DNA from: Gammaproteobacteria bacterium
GTDB lineage: Bacteria > Pseudomonadota > Gammaproteobacteria > Pseudomonadales > Porticoccaceae
Length of the DNA: 64,000 bases
NCBI GenBank assembly: GCA_016708925.1
Contig: JADJET010000003.1
Span: forward strand, 62,001-126,000
Direction: 5' to 3'
The notes below the pieces were generated by a model that was given only the letters and a program-made list of their open reading frames with translations, was not told where the DNA came from and searched no databases. Positions 47,195 through 57,228 of this stretch are shown in pieces. A program made the position numbers and the translations under genes. The stretch's first letter is position 1; every line of letters starts with the position of its first letter.

Positions 47195-48234
47195 GGCTGC
47201 AACAGACCCGGCTGTGACCCAAGGTCGCCTGTTACCGGATGCCGCAAACCAAAATGCTCGTAGGCAAGCCGGGTCGCGATCCGACCACGGGCGGTGCGCG
47301 CCAGATAGCCCTGCTGAATCAGGTAGGGTTCGAGCACATCTTCGATGGTATCGCGCTCTTCGCTCAACGCCGCCGCCAGACTGTCCACACCCACCGGCCC
47401 GCCATCGAATTTCTCGATGATGCTGCGCAGCAGACGCCGGTCGAGGTGATCGAAACCGGACTTGTCCACCTTGAGCATATCCAGGGCGACGTCGGCGATT
47501 CCCGCCAAGATGCGACCGTCGCCCCGCACTTCGGCGTAATCGCGCACCCGCCGCAACAGGCGGTTGGCGATGCGGGGCGTGCCGCGCGCCCGGCGCGCTA
47601 CCTCCATGGCGCCGTCCACATCGATCTCGACGCCGAGAATCCCGGCGGCGCGGGTGACGATGGCGCCCAGTTCCTCGACGCTGTAAAACTCCAGCCGCTG
47701 CACGATACCGAAGCGATCCCGCAGCGGCGACGTCAGCAAACCCGCGCGCGTGGTGGCGCCGACCAGCGTGAAGGGCGGCAATTCAAGTTTGATCGAGCGC
47801 GCGGCCGGTCCTTCGCCGATCAGGATATCGAGCCGGTAATCCTCCATCGCCGGATAGAGGATCTCCTCCACCACCGGGCTCAGGCGATGAATCTCGTCGA
47901 TGAACAGCACGTCGCCCGCTTCCAGATTGGTGAGCAGGGCCGCGAGATCGCCGGCACGCTCCAGCACCGGACCGGAGGTAGTCTTCAGGCGGGCGCCCAT
48001 TTCACTGGCGATGATGTGCGCAAGCGTGGTCTTGCCGAGCCCCGGCGGGCCGAATACCAGGGTGTGGTCCAGGGGTTCCTTGCGGCTGCACGCGGCTTCG
48101 ATGAATACCGCCATCTGCTCCCGCACCGCCGTCTGACCGATGTAGTCTTCGAGCCTCAGGGGGCGCAGCGCGCGATCGATGCGCTGTTCGGGGGCGGCGG
48201 CCTGGGGCGCTACGAGACGATCCGTTTCAATCAT
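47191..48234 (-). CDS. ruvB: RuvB, Holliday-junction branch-migration ATPase
   Basis: 347-aa AAA+ motor. Walker A is GPPGLGKTTLAHIIA, Walker B is VLFIDEIHRL, with the GATTRAG sensor loop and a C-terminal winged helix (RGRIATRLAYEHFGL). It works with RuvA and RuvC, encoded just upstream on the same strand. Confidence 0.97.
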   Translation of the reverse strand: MIETDRLVAPQAAAPEQRIDRALRPLRLEDYIGQTAVREQMAVFIEAACSRKEPLDHTLVFGPPGLGKTTLAHIIASEMGARLKTTSGPVLERAGDLAALLTNLEAGDVLFIDEIHRLSPVVEEILYPAMEDYRLDILIGEGPAARSIKLELPPFTLVGATTRAGLLTSPLRDRFGIVQRLEFYSVEELGAIVTRAAGILGVEIDVDGAMEVARRARGTPRIANRLLRRVRDYAEVRGDGRILAGIADVALDMLKVDKSGFDHLDRRLLRSIIEKFDGGPVGVDSLAAALSEERDTIEDVLEPYLIQQGYLARTARGRIATRLAYEHFGLRHPVTGDLGSQPGLLQP

Positions 48235-48277
48235 CGGGCCAGCCCGGGAAATTGGCGGCTAGCATACCGGTCCCGAA

Positions 48278-48895
48278 CTACTTTTTCACTACGCCACGCA
48301 AGGCTCTGCGGATCAGTTGCGCGCTGTCGGCCGCCTCCGCCGCCGGGCATTCGGCCAATGCCGCGGTCACCATCTGCGCCGCCTCGGCGGGTCGGTAACC
48401 GAGCGCCAGCAGCGCGCTCTCGGCCTCGCCGCTGGTATCCTGGCCATAGGACGCCGCATGCGACGCACCATCGCCGGTCGCCACCGGACCCCAGGCCGCG
48501 ATGCGGTCGCGCATTTCCACCAGCAGGCGCTCCGCTGTCTTGCGACCCACGCCAGGCAGCCTGACCAGACGCGCGGTATCGCCGGCGCGGATCGCATGGA
48601 TGAATTCCGCGACGGTCATTCCCGACAGCACAGCGAGCGCCAGCCGCGGGCCGACGCCGCTGATGCGGATCAACTCCCGGAACAGGCGCCGCTCGGCGAC
48701 GTCGCTGAACCCAAACAGTTGCTGGGCGTCTTCGCGCACCACGAAGTGGGTGTGCAGGGCGACCGGGCCGCCCACCTCCGGCAGGGCAAAATAAGTGTTG
48801 AGGGATACCAGCACCTCATAACCGACGCCTTGGACATCGACCAGCAACTCCTGGGCCTGCTTTTCCCGCAGTATGCCGCTAAGCGAACCAATCAC
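48278..48895 (-). CDS. ruvA: RuvA, Holliday-junction binding protein
   Basis: 205 aa with an N-terminal OB fold (MIGSLSGILREKQAQELLVD), helix-hairpin-helix motifs (ISGVGPRLALAVLSGM, LPGVGRKTAERLLVEM) and a C-terminal RuvB-binding helix bundle (ALLALGYRPAEAAQMV). 43 bp before ruvB. Confidence 0.96.
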   Translation of the reverse strand: MIGSLSGILREKQAQELLVDVQGVGYEVLVSLNTYFALPEVGGPVALHTHFVVREDAQQLFGFSDVAERRLFRELIRISGVGPRLALAVLSGMTVAEFIHAIRAGDTARLVRLPGVGRKTAERLLVEMRDRIAAWGPVATGDGASHAASYGQDTSGEAESALLALGYRPAEAAQMVTAALAECPAAEAADSAQLIRRALRGVVKK

Positions 48896-48937
48896 GTCCT
48901 GCCTCCACGATCCCGGATACGTCCTTGATACGCATCG

Positions 48938-49456
48938 CTAACTCTGCCAGCGCCCGCGGGCGTAACGACCCGCGCCGACCCGGACCGCCGCCGCGACGCC
49001 GTGGACATGGCAAATCGCCACCGCGAGGGCATCGGCGGCATCGGCCGGCGGCACCGCGGGCAATTGCAGCAGTTGTTTCACCATCAACTGCACCTGCTCC
49101 TTGGTGGCACCGCCGTTACCCACCACCGCCTGTTTGACGGTGCGCGCACTGTACTCGGCGACCGGCAAACCGGCATGGACGGCGGCGACCATGGCGGCGC
49201 CCCGGGCCTGGCCCAGGCGCAGCGCCGCGCGGGGATCGCGGGCAAAGAAAATATCTTCGATCGCCACGGCATCCGGGTGATAACGGGCAATGAGCTCGCT
49301 GACGCCGCTGAAAATATGGCCGAGGCGTTCTGCCAGCGTCGTCGCCGGCGGTCGCACCACACCACTCGCAACGTAGCAGGGACTGACGCCGGAGCTCTCG
49401 ACAACACCAAAACCGGTGCATCGGGACCCAGGATCTATGCCCAATATCACCGCCAT
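48938..49456 (-). CDS. ruvC: RuvC, Holliday-junction resolvase
   Basis: 172-aa RNase-H-fold nuclease. Acidic catalytic residues are seen in GIDPGSRCTGFG (Asp8), AIEDIFFARDP and DAADALAVAICH. ATG 49456 (MAVILGIDPG) is chosen over the in-frame ATG six codons upstream by family length. Confidence 0.96.
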   Translation of the reverse strand: MAVILGIDPGSRCTGFGVVESSGVSPCYVASGVVRPPATTLAERLGHIFSGVSELIARYHPDAVAIEDIFFARDPRAALRLGQARGAAMVAAVHAGLPVAEYSARTVKQAVVGNGGATKEQVQLMVKQLLQLPAVPPADAADALAVAICHVHGVAAAVRVGAGRYARGRWQS

Positions 49457-49530
49457 GACGAATTCCGGCGACAACGAAAGAATGCCTTGTTTGCTCGCGG
49501 CAGCGTCCGGCGCGGCGCGACAGAAGTCAC

Positions 49531-50262
49531 CTAGGGCGCCGCCGACAAATCAGCGTTGGTGTAGACATTCTGAACATCGTCCAGATCTTCGAGCTGGTCG
49601 ATCAAGGCGATGACCGCCACGGCGCTTTCCGCGTCCGGCGCCACGGTAGTGAGGGGGATCATGGCGACCTCCGCATGTTCCGGCGCCAATCCCGCGGCCG
49701 TCATCGCCGCTTTCACCGCCGCAAAATCGTGCCAGCCACTCAGCACATCGACGGAGCCGTCCTCGTTGCTCACCACATCCTCGGCACCGGCTTCGAGCGC
49801 CACCTCGATAACCCTGTCCTCATCACAACCCGGCGGATAAGTAAGCTGGCCCCGGCGGTTGAACAAATAGGCGACCGAGCCGTCGGTACCCAGGTTGCCG
49901 CCGCGCTTGCTGAACGCGTGCCGGACATCGGCCACGGTACGGTTGCGGTTGTCGGTGAGACACTCCACCAGCAGCGCGACGCCGCCCGCGCCATAGCCTT
50001 CATAGGTAACTTCTTCATAGTTTTCCGCGTCGCCGGCGCCCGCACCGCGCTGGATCGCCTTGTCGATGGTGTCCCTTTTCATGTTCACCGACAGCGCCTT
50101 GTCGATCGCGGTCCGCAAGCGCGGATTGTCGTCCGGCGTGCCGCCGCCGGTACGCGCCGCCGTCACCAGTTCGCGAATCAGTTTGGTGAACAGCTTGCCG
50201 CGCTGGGCATCCTGGGCCGCCTTGCGATGCTTGATGTTTGCCCACTTGCTGTGGCCGGCCAT
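49531..50262 (-). CDS. yebC: YebC/PmpR-family protein
   Basis: 243 aa beginning MAGHSKWANIKHRKAAQDAQ, the invariant family start, with EVTYEGYGAGGVALLVECLTDN. Long called a transcriptional regulator, YebC proteins have more recently been linked to translation of proline-rich stretches. It lies between aspS (19-bp gap) and ruvC. Confidence 0.95.
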   Translation of the reverse strand: MAGHSKWANIKHRKAAQDAQRGKLFTKLIRELVTAARTGGGTPDDNPRLRTAIDKALSVNMKRDTIDKAIQRGAGAGDAENYEEVTYEGYGAGGVALLVECLTDNRNRTVADVRHAFSKRGGNLGTDGSVAYLFNRRGQLTYPPGCDEDRVIEVALEAGAEDVVSNEDGSVDVLSGWHDFAAVKAAMTAAGLAPEHAEVAMIPLTTVAPDAESAVAVIALIDQLEDLDDVQNVYTNADLSAAP

Positions 50263-50281
50263 GAAAAGAGTCTCCGGAAAA

Positions 50282-52083
50282 CTACTGCGGACGCAGGGCG
50301 ATATGCAGATCCCGCAGCGCCTCGCCACCCACCGCACCCGGCGCGTCGGTGAGCAGGCACTGCGCCGACTGGGTCTTGGGAAAGGCGATGACATCGCGGA
50401 TCGAGCCAGCGCCCAGCATCAGCATCACCAGTCGATCCAGACCGAACGCGATGCCGGCATGGGGCGGGCAGCCGTATTTGAGGGCATCCAGCAGAAAACC
50501 AAACTTCTCGCGCTGCTGGGCGGCGTCGATACCCAGGATGTCGAAGACGGCGGCCTGCAGCTCGGGACGGTGAATCCGCGCGGAACCGCCGCCCAGTTCG
50601 GTGCCGTTCAACACCATGTCGTAGGCGCGTGACAGCGCCGCGCCGGGATCGGCACGCAAGGCGTCGGGATCGCAGGAAGGCGCGGTAAACGGGTGATGAA
50701 GCGGAGTCCAGCCGCCGCGCCATCCCGTTCGAACATGGGAAAATCCACTACCCAGAGCGGTGCCCAGGCCCTGGTATACAAATTCAGATCCAGGCCCAGC
50801 TTGCAGCGCAGCGCCCCCAAGGATTCCGCCACCACTGTGGCCTTGTCGGCGCCGAAAAAGATCAGATCGCCGTTTTCCGCGCCGACGCGGTCGAGAATCG
50901 CGCGCCGCACGTCAATCGGCAGGAATTTCACGATGGGCGATTGCAGTCCCTCTTCCAGGTCGGCGCAATTGTTGACCTTGATGTAAGCCAGCCCGCGGGC
51001 GCCGTAACGCGCGACGAACGCCGTGTAATCGTCGATCTGCTTGCGGCTGAGCGTATTGCCGCCCGGCAGGCGCAGCGCGGTCACCCGTCCCGCCGGATCG
51101 GCGGCGGCCACGGCAAACACCTTTAATTCGACACCCGCCATCAGGTCCTTGATATCGACCAGTTCCAGCGGAATGCGCAGATCGGGCTTGTCGCTGCCAA
51201 AGCGCGCCATAGCGTCGGCGTAGGTCATGCGGGGAAATTCGCCGAGCTCGACGTCGAGCACTTCGGCAAACAGTCCCCGCACCATGGTCTCGACGAGCGC
51301 CATGAGATCGCCCTCGGCCAGGAAGGAGGTCTCGATGTCGATCTGGGTGAATTCAGGCTGACGGTCGGCGCGCAGATCCTCGTCGCGGAAACAGCGCGCG
51401 ACCTGATAGTAGCGATCGAATCCGCTCACCATCAGCATTTGCTTGAACAACTGCGGCGATTGCGGCAGCGCAAAAAAGCGCCCCGGATGTGTGCGGCTGG
51501 GCACCAGATAATCGCGCGCACCCTCGGGCGTCGCCCGGGTCAGGATCGGCGTCTCGATGTCGAGAAAACCCTCGCGGTCGAGGAAGCGCCGCAACGCGCC
51601 GGTGACCCGGGCCCGCAGGCGCAGATTGCGCTGCATCTCGGGTCGGCGCAGATCCAGATAGCGATGGTGCAGACGCACCTCTTCGCCCACCCGCGTGTGC
51701 TCGTCGAGCTGAAACGGTGGCGTCTCGGCGCTGTTGAGAATGTCGAGTGCGAGACCATAGACCTCGACCCGGCCCGTCGCCATGTCGGGATTCACGGTCT
51801 CGGGTGTCCGCGCCCGCACGCGCCCGGTCACGCGCAACACATATTCCCCGCGGACGCGATCCGCGGTATCGAAATGCACACCGCAGTCAGGGTCGAACAC
51901 AACCTGGACGATACCGTCCCGATCGCGCAGATCGATGAAGATCACCCCACCGTGATCGCGGCGGCGATCCACCCAACCGCACAGCACCACTTCGCTGCCC
52001 GCCACGCTTTCACCGACCGCGCCGCAGTAGATCGAGCGTCCGATCTCCGCGTAGCCTGAGGTCAACCGCCGATCATCGCTCAT
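50282..52083 (-). CDS. aspS: Aspartyl-tRNA synthetase (frameshifted in the C-terminal part)
   Basis: Class II synthetase of the bacterial type: N-terminal OB anticodon domain (VVLCGWVDRRRDHGGVIFID), motif 2 region QVARCFRDEDLRADRQPEFTQ, a GAD insertion domain, and motif 3 GIAFGLDRLVMLMLG. The frame from ATG 52083 leaves the family sequence after DFPMFERDG. One added base near 50711-50716 restores GWTPLHHPFTAPSCDPDALR and runs to the stop at 50282 (600 aa). As aspS is essential, this is almost surely a sequencing error. The start overlaps fmdB by 4 bp. Confidence 0.94.
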
Positions 52084-52400
52084 GGGGTTGCTGCCGCAGG
52101 AGCAGTCGTTTTGGGGGCTGCGGCGCCGCTGTCGCCCGCAGGTTTGGCGCTGCCGGCACTATCCTCCTTTGCCGCCGGCTTGGTGTCGGCATCCGCCGTC
52201 AGATTGCGCTTTTTGTCGCCGGTCTTGAAATCGGTTTCATACCAGCCGCTGCCGCTCAACCGGAACGCACTGGCAGTCAGCTTCTTTTTGAGGCTGGCAT
52301 GACTGCACGCCGGACAGTCCACGAGCAGCGGGTCGGCGACCTTCTGGATCGCTTCGAGCTCGTGCCCACAGTCCTGGCAAACATATTCGTAGATCGGCAT
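52080..52400 (-). CDS. FmdB-family zinc-ribbon protein
   Basis: 106 aa. MPIYEYVCQDCGHELEAIQK with a later CPAC forms the CxxC...CxxC zinc ribbon of FmdB regulatory-type proteins. FRLSGSGWYETDFK is conserved. The C-terminal third is Ala/Pro/Lys low complexity. A strong GGAGGTGAT ribosome site precedes ATG 52400. First gene of the aspS-ruv-tol transcript. Confidence 0.9.
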   Translation of the reverse strand: MPIYEYVCQDCGHELEAIQKVADPLLVDCPACSHASLKKKLTASAFRLSGSGWYETDFKTGDKKRNLTADADTKPAAKEDSAGSAKPAGDSGAAAPKTTAPAAATP

Positions 52401-52476
52401 AGGAAGATCACCTCCAGAAAATTGCTGTCATTCCGTGCGGCGGCAGTGCCGGGGACAAGACGACAAAATGGGGCGC

Positions 52477-52482
52477 ATTATA
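52477..52482 (-). promoter_or_regulatory. -10 box for the fmdB-aspS-ruv-tol transcript
   Basis: Consensus TATAAT on the minus strand, 77 bp before the fmdB start. The matching -35 position (TTCCGG, 17-bp spacer) is weak. Confidence 0.5.
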
Positions 52483-52623
52483 CTCCGTGCCCCCAGCCCC
52501 CGGAACCGGCGCGAGAACGCGCCAGAGTGCACCGAAAAGCGCACAAATACCGGGCGTGGCCGCATCGCGGCGATGGAATTTGGTGATTTTTCGGGAAAAA
52601 ACCAGCTTTGGCCGCAAAACTGC

Positions 52624-52652
52624 TTGCGAGCCTATTTTCAATGCTTTATATA
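52624..52652 (+). promoter_or_regulatory. Promoter of the HU-like gene
   Basis: TTGCGA (52624-52629), 17-bp spacer and TATATA (52647-52652), about 100 bp before the start at 52756, in a locally AT-rich stretch. Confidence 0.5.
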
Positions 52653-52755
52653 GTTTCGCGGGCGCCTTGCATCCGCCGGATTGCCGGCTTTACCGGCGCG
52701 GAACCCGTCCAGATATTCAACTTCGATCAACAATTGGATCAACAAGGGATTATTT

Positions 52756-53196
52756 ATGGCTGCCACAAAAACCGCCCCAAAGGCCCCGGCCAAAAAAGCC
52801 ACCACGGCAAAACCCGCCGCGAAGGCAAAGCCGGCCGCCAAGGCTCCGGCAAAACCCGTTGCCGCACCACCCCGCAAGACCGCCGTCATCACCGAAAAAC
52901 TCACCAAAGCGCAGATTCTCGCCGAGATGGCCACGAACACCGGCCTCAGCAAGAAGCAGGTCTCCGACGTACTGGGCGAACTCGGCTCCCTGATCGAGCG
53001 CCACATCAAGAAGCGCGGCGTGGGCGAATTCACCCTGCCCGGTCTGCTCAAGATCAAAACCGTGAAGAAGCCGGCGCGCAAGGCCCGCAAGGGCATCAAT
53101 CCGTTCACCGGCAAGGAGGCAATGTTCCAGGCCCGCCCTGCCAGCACCGCCGTGAAAGTACTCGCGCTCAAAGCCTTGAAAGACATGACCAACTAG
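52756..53196 (+). CDS. HU/IHF-like DNA-binding protein with basic Ala/Lys/Pro N-terminal tail
   Basis: 146 aa from ATG 52756, with an AAGGGA ribosome site. Residues 1-45 are an Ala/Lys/Pro tail (KAPAKKATTAKPAAKAKPAA region) like those of eukaryotic-style histone-H1-type proteins. Residues 50-146 form an HU/IHF fold (LTKAQILAEMATNTGLSKKQ, GVGEFTLPGLLKIKTVKKPA, the DNA-arm region RKGINPFTGKEAMFQARPAS). It is probably an abundant nucleoid protein. A strong terminator follows, so it is monocistronic. Confidence 0.88.
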   Translation: MAATKTAPKAPAKKATTAKPAAKAKPAAKAPAKPVAAPPRKTAVITEKLTKAQILAEMATNTGLSKKQVSDVLGELGSLIERHIKKRGVGEFTLPGLLKIKTVKKPARKARKGINPFTGKEAMFQARPASTAVKVLALKALKDMTN

Positions 53197-53214
53197 GTCG
53201 AACGGCAGCTTTAC

Positions 53215-53238
53215 CCAGCCCCGGTTCGCCGGGGCTGG
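53215..53238 (+). terminator. Terminator after the HU-like gene
   Basis: Perfect 10-bp GC-rich stem CCAGCCCCGG (53215-53224) and CCGGGGCTGG (53229-53238) closed by a TTCG tetraloop, 19 bp after the stop codon. Only TT follows, so termination efficiency is uncertain, but the hairpin is very stable. Confidence 0.7.
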
Positions 53239-53422
53239 TTCCAGATCAGTACGCAGCACTGCTCCCGCACTGCTTCAGCTCTTGGACTGCTACATTTCCG
53301 GCACAAAAATTCGCCGCACCAATCTGCATCTGCGCTACAGCTGCCACCGCCGTACCTACCGCCGCGGAGTCAGCCTGTTAGAATGAGCGCCCCTTCGCAA
53401 CACCCCCGACCGGACCTATTCG

Positions 53423-55132
53423 ATGCGCGCCAGCCGTTTGCTCATGCCCACGCTCAAGGAAACGCCAGCGGAAGCGGAGATCATCAGCCATCAGCTGATG
53501 CTGCGCGCCGGCATGATCCGCAAACTCGCCGCCGGACTGTACAGCTGGCTGCCGCTGGGTCTGCGCGTCTTGCGCAAAGTGGAAGCCATCGTGCGCGAAG
53601 AGATGAACGCGGCCGGCGCGCAGGAAGTCCTGATGCCGGTGGTGCAGCCGGCCGACCTGTGGCAGGAATCGGGGCGCTGGGAACGGTACGGCCCCGAGTT
53701 GCTGCGTATCGAAGACCGGCACCAGCGCCCGTTCTGCCTCGGTCCCACCCACGAGGAAATCATCACCGACCTGATGCGCAACGAGATTCGCAGCTATCGC
53801 GATCTGCCCGCCAACTTTTATCAGATCCAGACCAAGTTCCGCGACGAAATCCGCCCTCGCTTCGGCGTGATGCGGGCGCGTGAATTCATCATGAAGGACG
53901 CCTATTCGTTCCACGTCGATCAGGCCAGTCTCGCCGAAACCTATCAGCGCATGTACACGGCTTACACCAACGTCTTCACGCGCCTGGGCGTCGAATTTCG
54001 CGCGGTACTCGCCGACACCGGCAGCATCGGCGGCAGTCACTCCCATGAATTTCACGTTCTCGCCGATGCCGGGGAGGATGCCATCGCGATTTCGGATACG
54101 AGCGATTACGCCGCCAATGTTGAATTAGCGCCGGCACTGCCGCCAGCACTGGCCCGACCCGGGCCGACCCAGCCACTTGAGGAAATCGCGACTCCGGGCC
54201 AGCACAGCATCGAGGCAGTGAGTGCTTTCCTGAAGCGCTCGCCGGCCCAGGTCCTGAAAACCTTGATCGTCAAGGGCAGCGCGCCCGGGCGTTTGGTCGC
54301 ACTGGTGCTGCGCGGCGACCACCAACTCAACGCCATCAAGGCCGAGAAACTGCCCCAGGTCGAGAGCCCGCTGTGCCTGGCGACCGACGCCGAAATTCGC
54401 GCCGCAACCGGTTGCGGTCCCGGCTCCCTGGGACCGATAACGCTGCCGCTCGAACTGATTGCCGATCACGCCGCCCTGGCCTGTGCGGATTTCGTGTGCG
54501 GCGCCAACCGGGATGGCCACCATCTGACGGGCGCGAACTGGGAGCGGGATTGTCCCACGCCCATGGCAGCCGACATCCGCGACGTGGTGGCCGGCGATCC
54601 CAGTCCGGACGGGGCTGGAAAACTCGTCATCCGGCGCGGCATCGAAGTCGGGCATATTTTTCAGTTGGGCACCAAGTACAGCCAGGCGATGAATGCCCGC
54701 ATAACCGACGAAGGCGGTCGCGAGCAGGTCATGGTGATGGGCTGCTACGGCATCGGTATCAGCCGTGCCGTGGCCGCCGCCATCGAACAGCATCACGACG
54801 CCCGCGGCATCGTCTGGCCGCCGGGCATGGCGCCTTTCGGGGTGGCCATCGTGCCCGTCAACGCGCACCAGTCCGATCTGGTGCGTGACACCGGCGAGGC
54901 GCTGTACGACGAGCTCGTTGCGGCAGGCCACGAGGTTCTGCTGATGGACCGTCCCAAAGCACGCTTGGGCGCGATGCTCGCCGATGTCGAACTCATCGGC
55001 ATACCCACAGTCCTGGTGGTCGGCGAACGCGGGCTGGCGGAAGGCAACGTGGAATGCCGCAACCGTCGCGACGGCACCCAGACCGAGCTCAAAATCGACA
55101 CGGTCGTGACTTGGCTGGCCACGCAATCCTGA
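53423..55132 (+). CDS. proS: Prolyl-tRNA synthetase
   Basis: 569-aa class II synthetase of the bacterial type. It starts MRASRLLMPTLKETPAEAEI and carries motif 2 (FRDEIRPRFGVMRAREFIMKDAYSF region). An inserted Ala-tRNA editing domain occupies about residues 225-380, followed by motif 3 (GCYGIGISRAVAAAIEQHHD) and the anticodon domain. A TAGAAT -10-like box is at 53379-53384 with no clear -35. Unbroken frame. Confidence 0.97.
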   Translation: MRASRLLMPTLKETPAEAEIISHQLMLRAGMIRKLAAGLYSWLPLGLRVLRKVEAIVREEMNAAGAQEVLMPVVQPADLWQESGRWERYGPELLRIEDRHQRPFCLGPTHEEIITDLMRNEIRSYRDLPANFYQIQTKFRDEIRPRFGVMRAREFIMKDAYSFHVDQASLAETYQRMYTAYTNVFTRLGVEFRAVLADTGSIGGSHSHEFHVLADAGEDAIAISDTSDYAANVELAPALPPALARPGPTQPLEEIATPGQHSIEAVSAFLKRSPAQVLKTLIVKGSAPGRLVALVLRGDHQLNAIKAEKLPQVESPLCLATDAEIRAATGCGPGSLGPITLPLELIADHAALACADFVCGANRDGHHLTGANWERDCPTPMAADIRDVVAGDPSPDGAGKLVIRRGIEVGHIFQLGTKYSQAMNARITDEGGREQVMVMGCYGIGISRAVAAAIEQHHDARGIVWPPGMAPFGVAIVPVNAHQSDLVRDTGEALYDELVAAGHEVLLMDRPKARLGAMLADVELIGIPTVLVVGERGLAEGNVECRNRRDGTQTELKIDTVVTWLATQS

Positions 55133-55156
55133 CTGTTTTCTTAAGTTTTCTATAAT
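55129..55156 (+). promoter_or_regulatory. Promoter at the head of the acyl-AMP ligase locus
   Basis: CTGACT (55129-55134), 16-bp spacer and consensus TATAAT (55151-55156), overlapping the proS stop region. It is positioned to drive the small gene at 55214 and the downstream ligase locus. Confidence 0.55.
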
Positions 55157-55213
55157 GTCCATCGACTATGGTTGGTCCACGCCATGTGACTTGGGCCTTG
55201 GACCACACCACAA

Positions 55214-55459
55214 ATGTCGGACAGCTGGCAGATCGGCTTTGACAAAGGAGAGACCCTCTGGCGTCGCGCATTGCGCGGTGTTCAGCCCGCCAAATGGTTG
55301 AGTAACAAGTGGCTGAAGCTGTCCGCCACCGCACGGTCACGCCGCATTCACAGCCTGGATTCAGGCCTACGCAACCTGGAGTTGCCCGCCCGTGATCGGA
55401 TGTTGGCAGCGCGGGCCGTCATGACGGACGCCGCTGCACTCCGACTCTCGATACGTTAA
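55214..55459 (+). CDS. Small hypothetical protein
   Basis: 81 aa, basic and Leu/Arg-rich (MSDSWQIGFDKGETLWRRAL...). Not recognised. It lacks the DSL-type serine motif of acyl carrier proteins, a signal peptide and cysteines. No clear ribosome site precedes ATG 55214, but it follows a good promoter and ends 15 bp before the ligase start, so it may be the first gene of that operon or just a leader. Confidence 0.4.
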   Translation: MSDSWQIGFDKGETLWRRALRGVQPAKWLSNKWLKLSATARSRRIHSLDSGLRNLELPARDRMLAARAVMTDAAALRLSIR

Positions 55460-55474
55460 TCCGGAGGATTTCGC

Positions 55475-57228
55475 TTGCGCCTGGAACCGACGCCCACGCT
55501 CCACAGCCTCGCCTTTCGCGCCGCCGATTTCGCCACCCTGGCCGAAGCCCTGGACTACGCCGCCCTGGGCGCGACCGGGGCCAATTTCTATTCCGGCCAA
55601 GGCACGCTTCAGACACGGCTTTCATACCGTTCACTGCGCGCCGATGCCGTGGCGCTGGCCCGCAAGCTCCTCGCCCTGGGCCTGTCCCAAGGCGACCGCG
55701 TGGCGCTGGTTGCCGAAACCGATCCGCATTTCCTGCGTTTTTCTATGCCTGTCAGTACGCCGGACTGGTTCCCGTCCCGCTGCCCGCCTCGGTCAAGCTC
55801 GGCGCGCATACGTCCTATGTCGCCCAGTTGCAACGCCTACTCGCGGGCAGCCACGCGAGCATCGCCGTGGCCTCCGAGGGCTATCTGCCGTTTCTGGAAG
55901 AAGCCAGCGCCGGTCTCGGCCTGCGCATGGTCGCGGATCCGGAGCGTTTTTATCGACTCCCGGCCGCTGAGCAGCAAGCGCTGCCCGCGCAGGATCCGGA
56001 CAGCATTGCCTATATCCAGTACACCTCCGGCAGCACCCGCTTTCCACGGGGGGTAGTGATCCGGCAACACACGGCGATGGCCAATCTGGCTGGCATCATT
56101 CAGCACGGCGTCAAACTGATACCGGGGGACCGCTGCTTCTCGTGGCTGCCGTTCTATCACGACATGGGGCTGGTGGGTTTCGTGCTGGTGCCCGTCGCCG
56201 CGCAGATCTCCGTCGACTACCTGGATACGCGCGACTTCGCCATGCGGCCACGGCAGTGGCTCAATCTGATGACGCAAACCCGGGCGACCGTGTCCTTTGG
56301 GCCGCCCTTCGGCTACGACCTGTGCGCACGCCGGCTCGGCCCCGGCGAAGCGGAAAAGTACGACTTGCGCCACTGGCGCGTGGCGGGCGTCGGCGCCGAG
56401 ATGATCCGTCCCGAAACCCTGGATTATTTTGCGAAAACGTTGGCGCCGGCGGGATTCGACGCGCGCGCATTTCTGGCCTGCTACGGCATGGCCGAGTGCA
56501 CACTCGGGATCAGCTTTTCACCGCTCGACTCGGGCCACAACACCGCGCTGGTGGACACCGACGAACTCTACGAAAACAACCGCGTGGTGCTGCTCGACCC
56601 GGACAGCGCGACTGACGGCAGGGGACGGCGCTTCGTCGGCTGCGGGATTCCGCTGCCCGGCTACGAAGTCGAGATCCGTAACGAGGATGGTGACGTACTG
56701 GGCGACCTCGAAAGCGGTGTCATCCATCTGCGCGGGCCCAGCGTCATGTCGGGCTACTTCGAAATGCCCGAAGAAACCCGCGCCGTTCTGGACGAATGCG
56801 GCTGGTTGAACACCGGCGATATCGGTTATCTGGTCAACGGCGCCCTGACCATTACCGGCCGTCAGAAGGACCTCATCATCATTCGCGGCCGCAACATCTG
56901 GCCGCAGGATATCGAGCAACTGGCCGAAACCCAGCCTGAAGTCCGGCTCGATGGTGCGGTAGCGTTTGCCGCACCCGGAGCCGATGGCGACGAATGCGTG
57001 TTGATGGTGGAGTGTCGGGAAACCAAACCCGAGCGCCGCGCCGACCTCATCGCCCGACTCACGCGCCTGCTCCGGCAGGAACTAGCGCTTGAATGTCATA
57101 TCGAGCTGGTGCCCAGAAGTTATCTGCCACGCACCTCGTCCGGCAAGTTGTCGCGCGCGCGGGCGCGCCTGATGTTCATCAACGAGTTGGCGATCGCGCC
57201 GGCTCTGGCCACGGCGGCATCGGCCTGA
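55475..57228 (+). CDS. Fatty-acyl-AMP ligase-like adenylating enzyme (frameshifted)
   Basis: ANL-superfamily enzyme of about 584 aa that activates a fatty acid as acyl-adenylate. YIQYTSGSTRFPRG is the P-loop. WLPFYHDMGLVGFVL, VSFGPPFGYDLCARR, CYGMAECTLG and IIIRGRNIWPQDIE resemble fatty-acyl-AMP ligases rather than acyl-CoA synthetases. TTG 55475 is set by a GGAGG site 7 nt upstream. The frame breaks in the T5 run 55738-55742. One more T restores HFLRFFYACQYAGLVPVPLP. No carrier domain is fused, so the acyl group would pass to a separate carrier or acceptor. Confidence 0.85.

Larger units (their letters stand above)
52401..52755. other. Divergent intergenic region, fmdB / HU-like gene
   Basis: 355 bp between divergent genes, AT-rich only at its right end. 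It holds a minus-strand -10 for fmdB and a plus-strand promoter for the HU-like gene (listed separately). No other open frame, hairpin or repeat was recognised in the remaining sequence. Confidence 0.5.
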
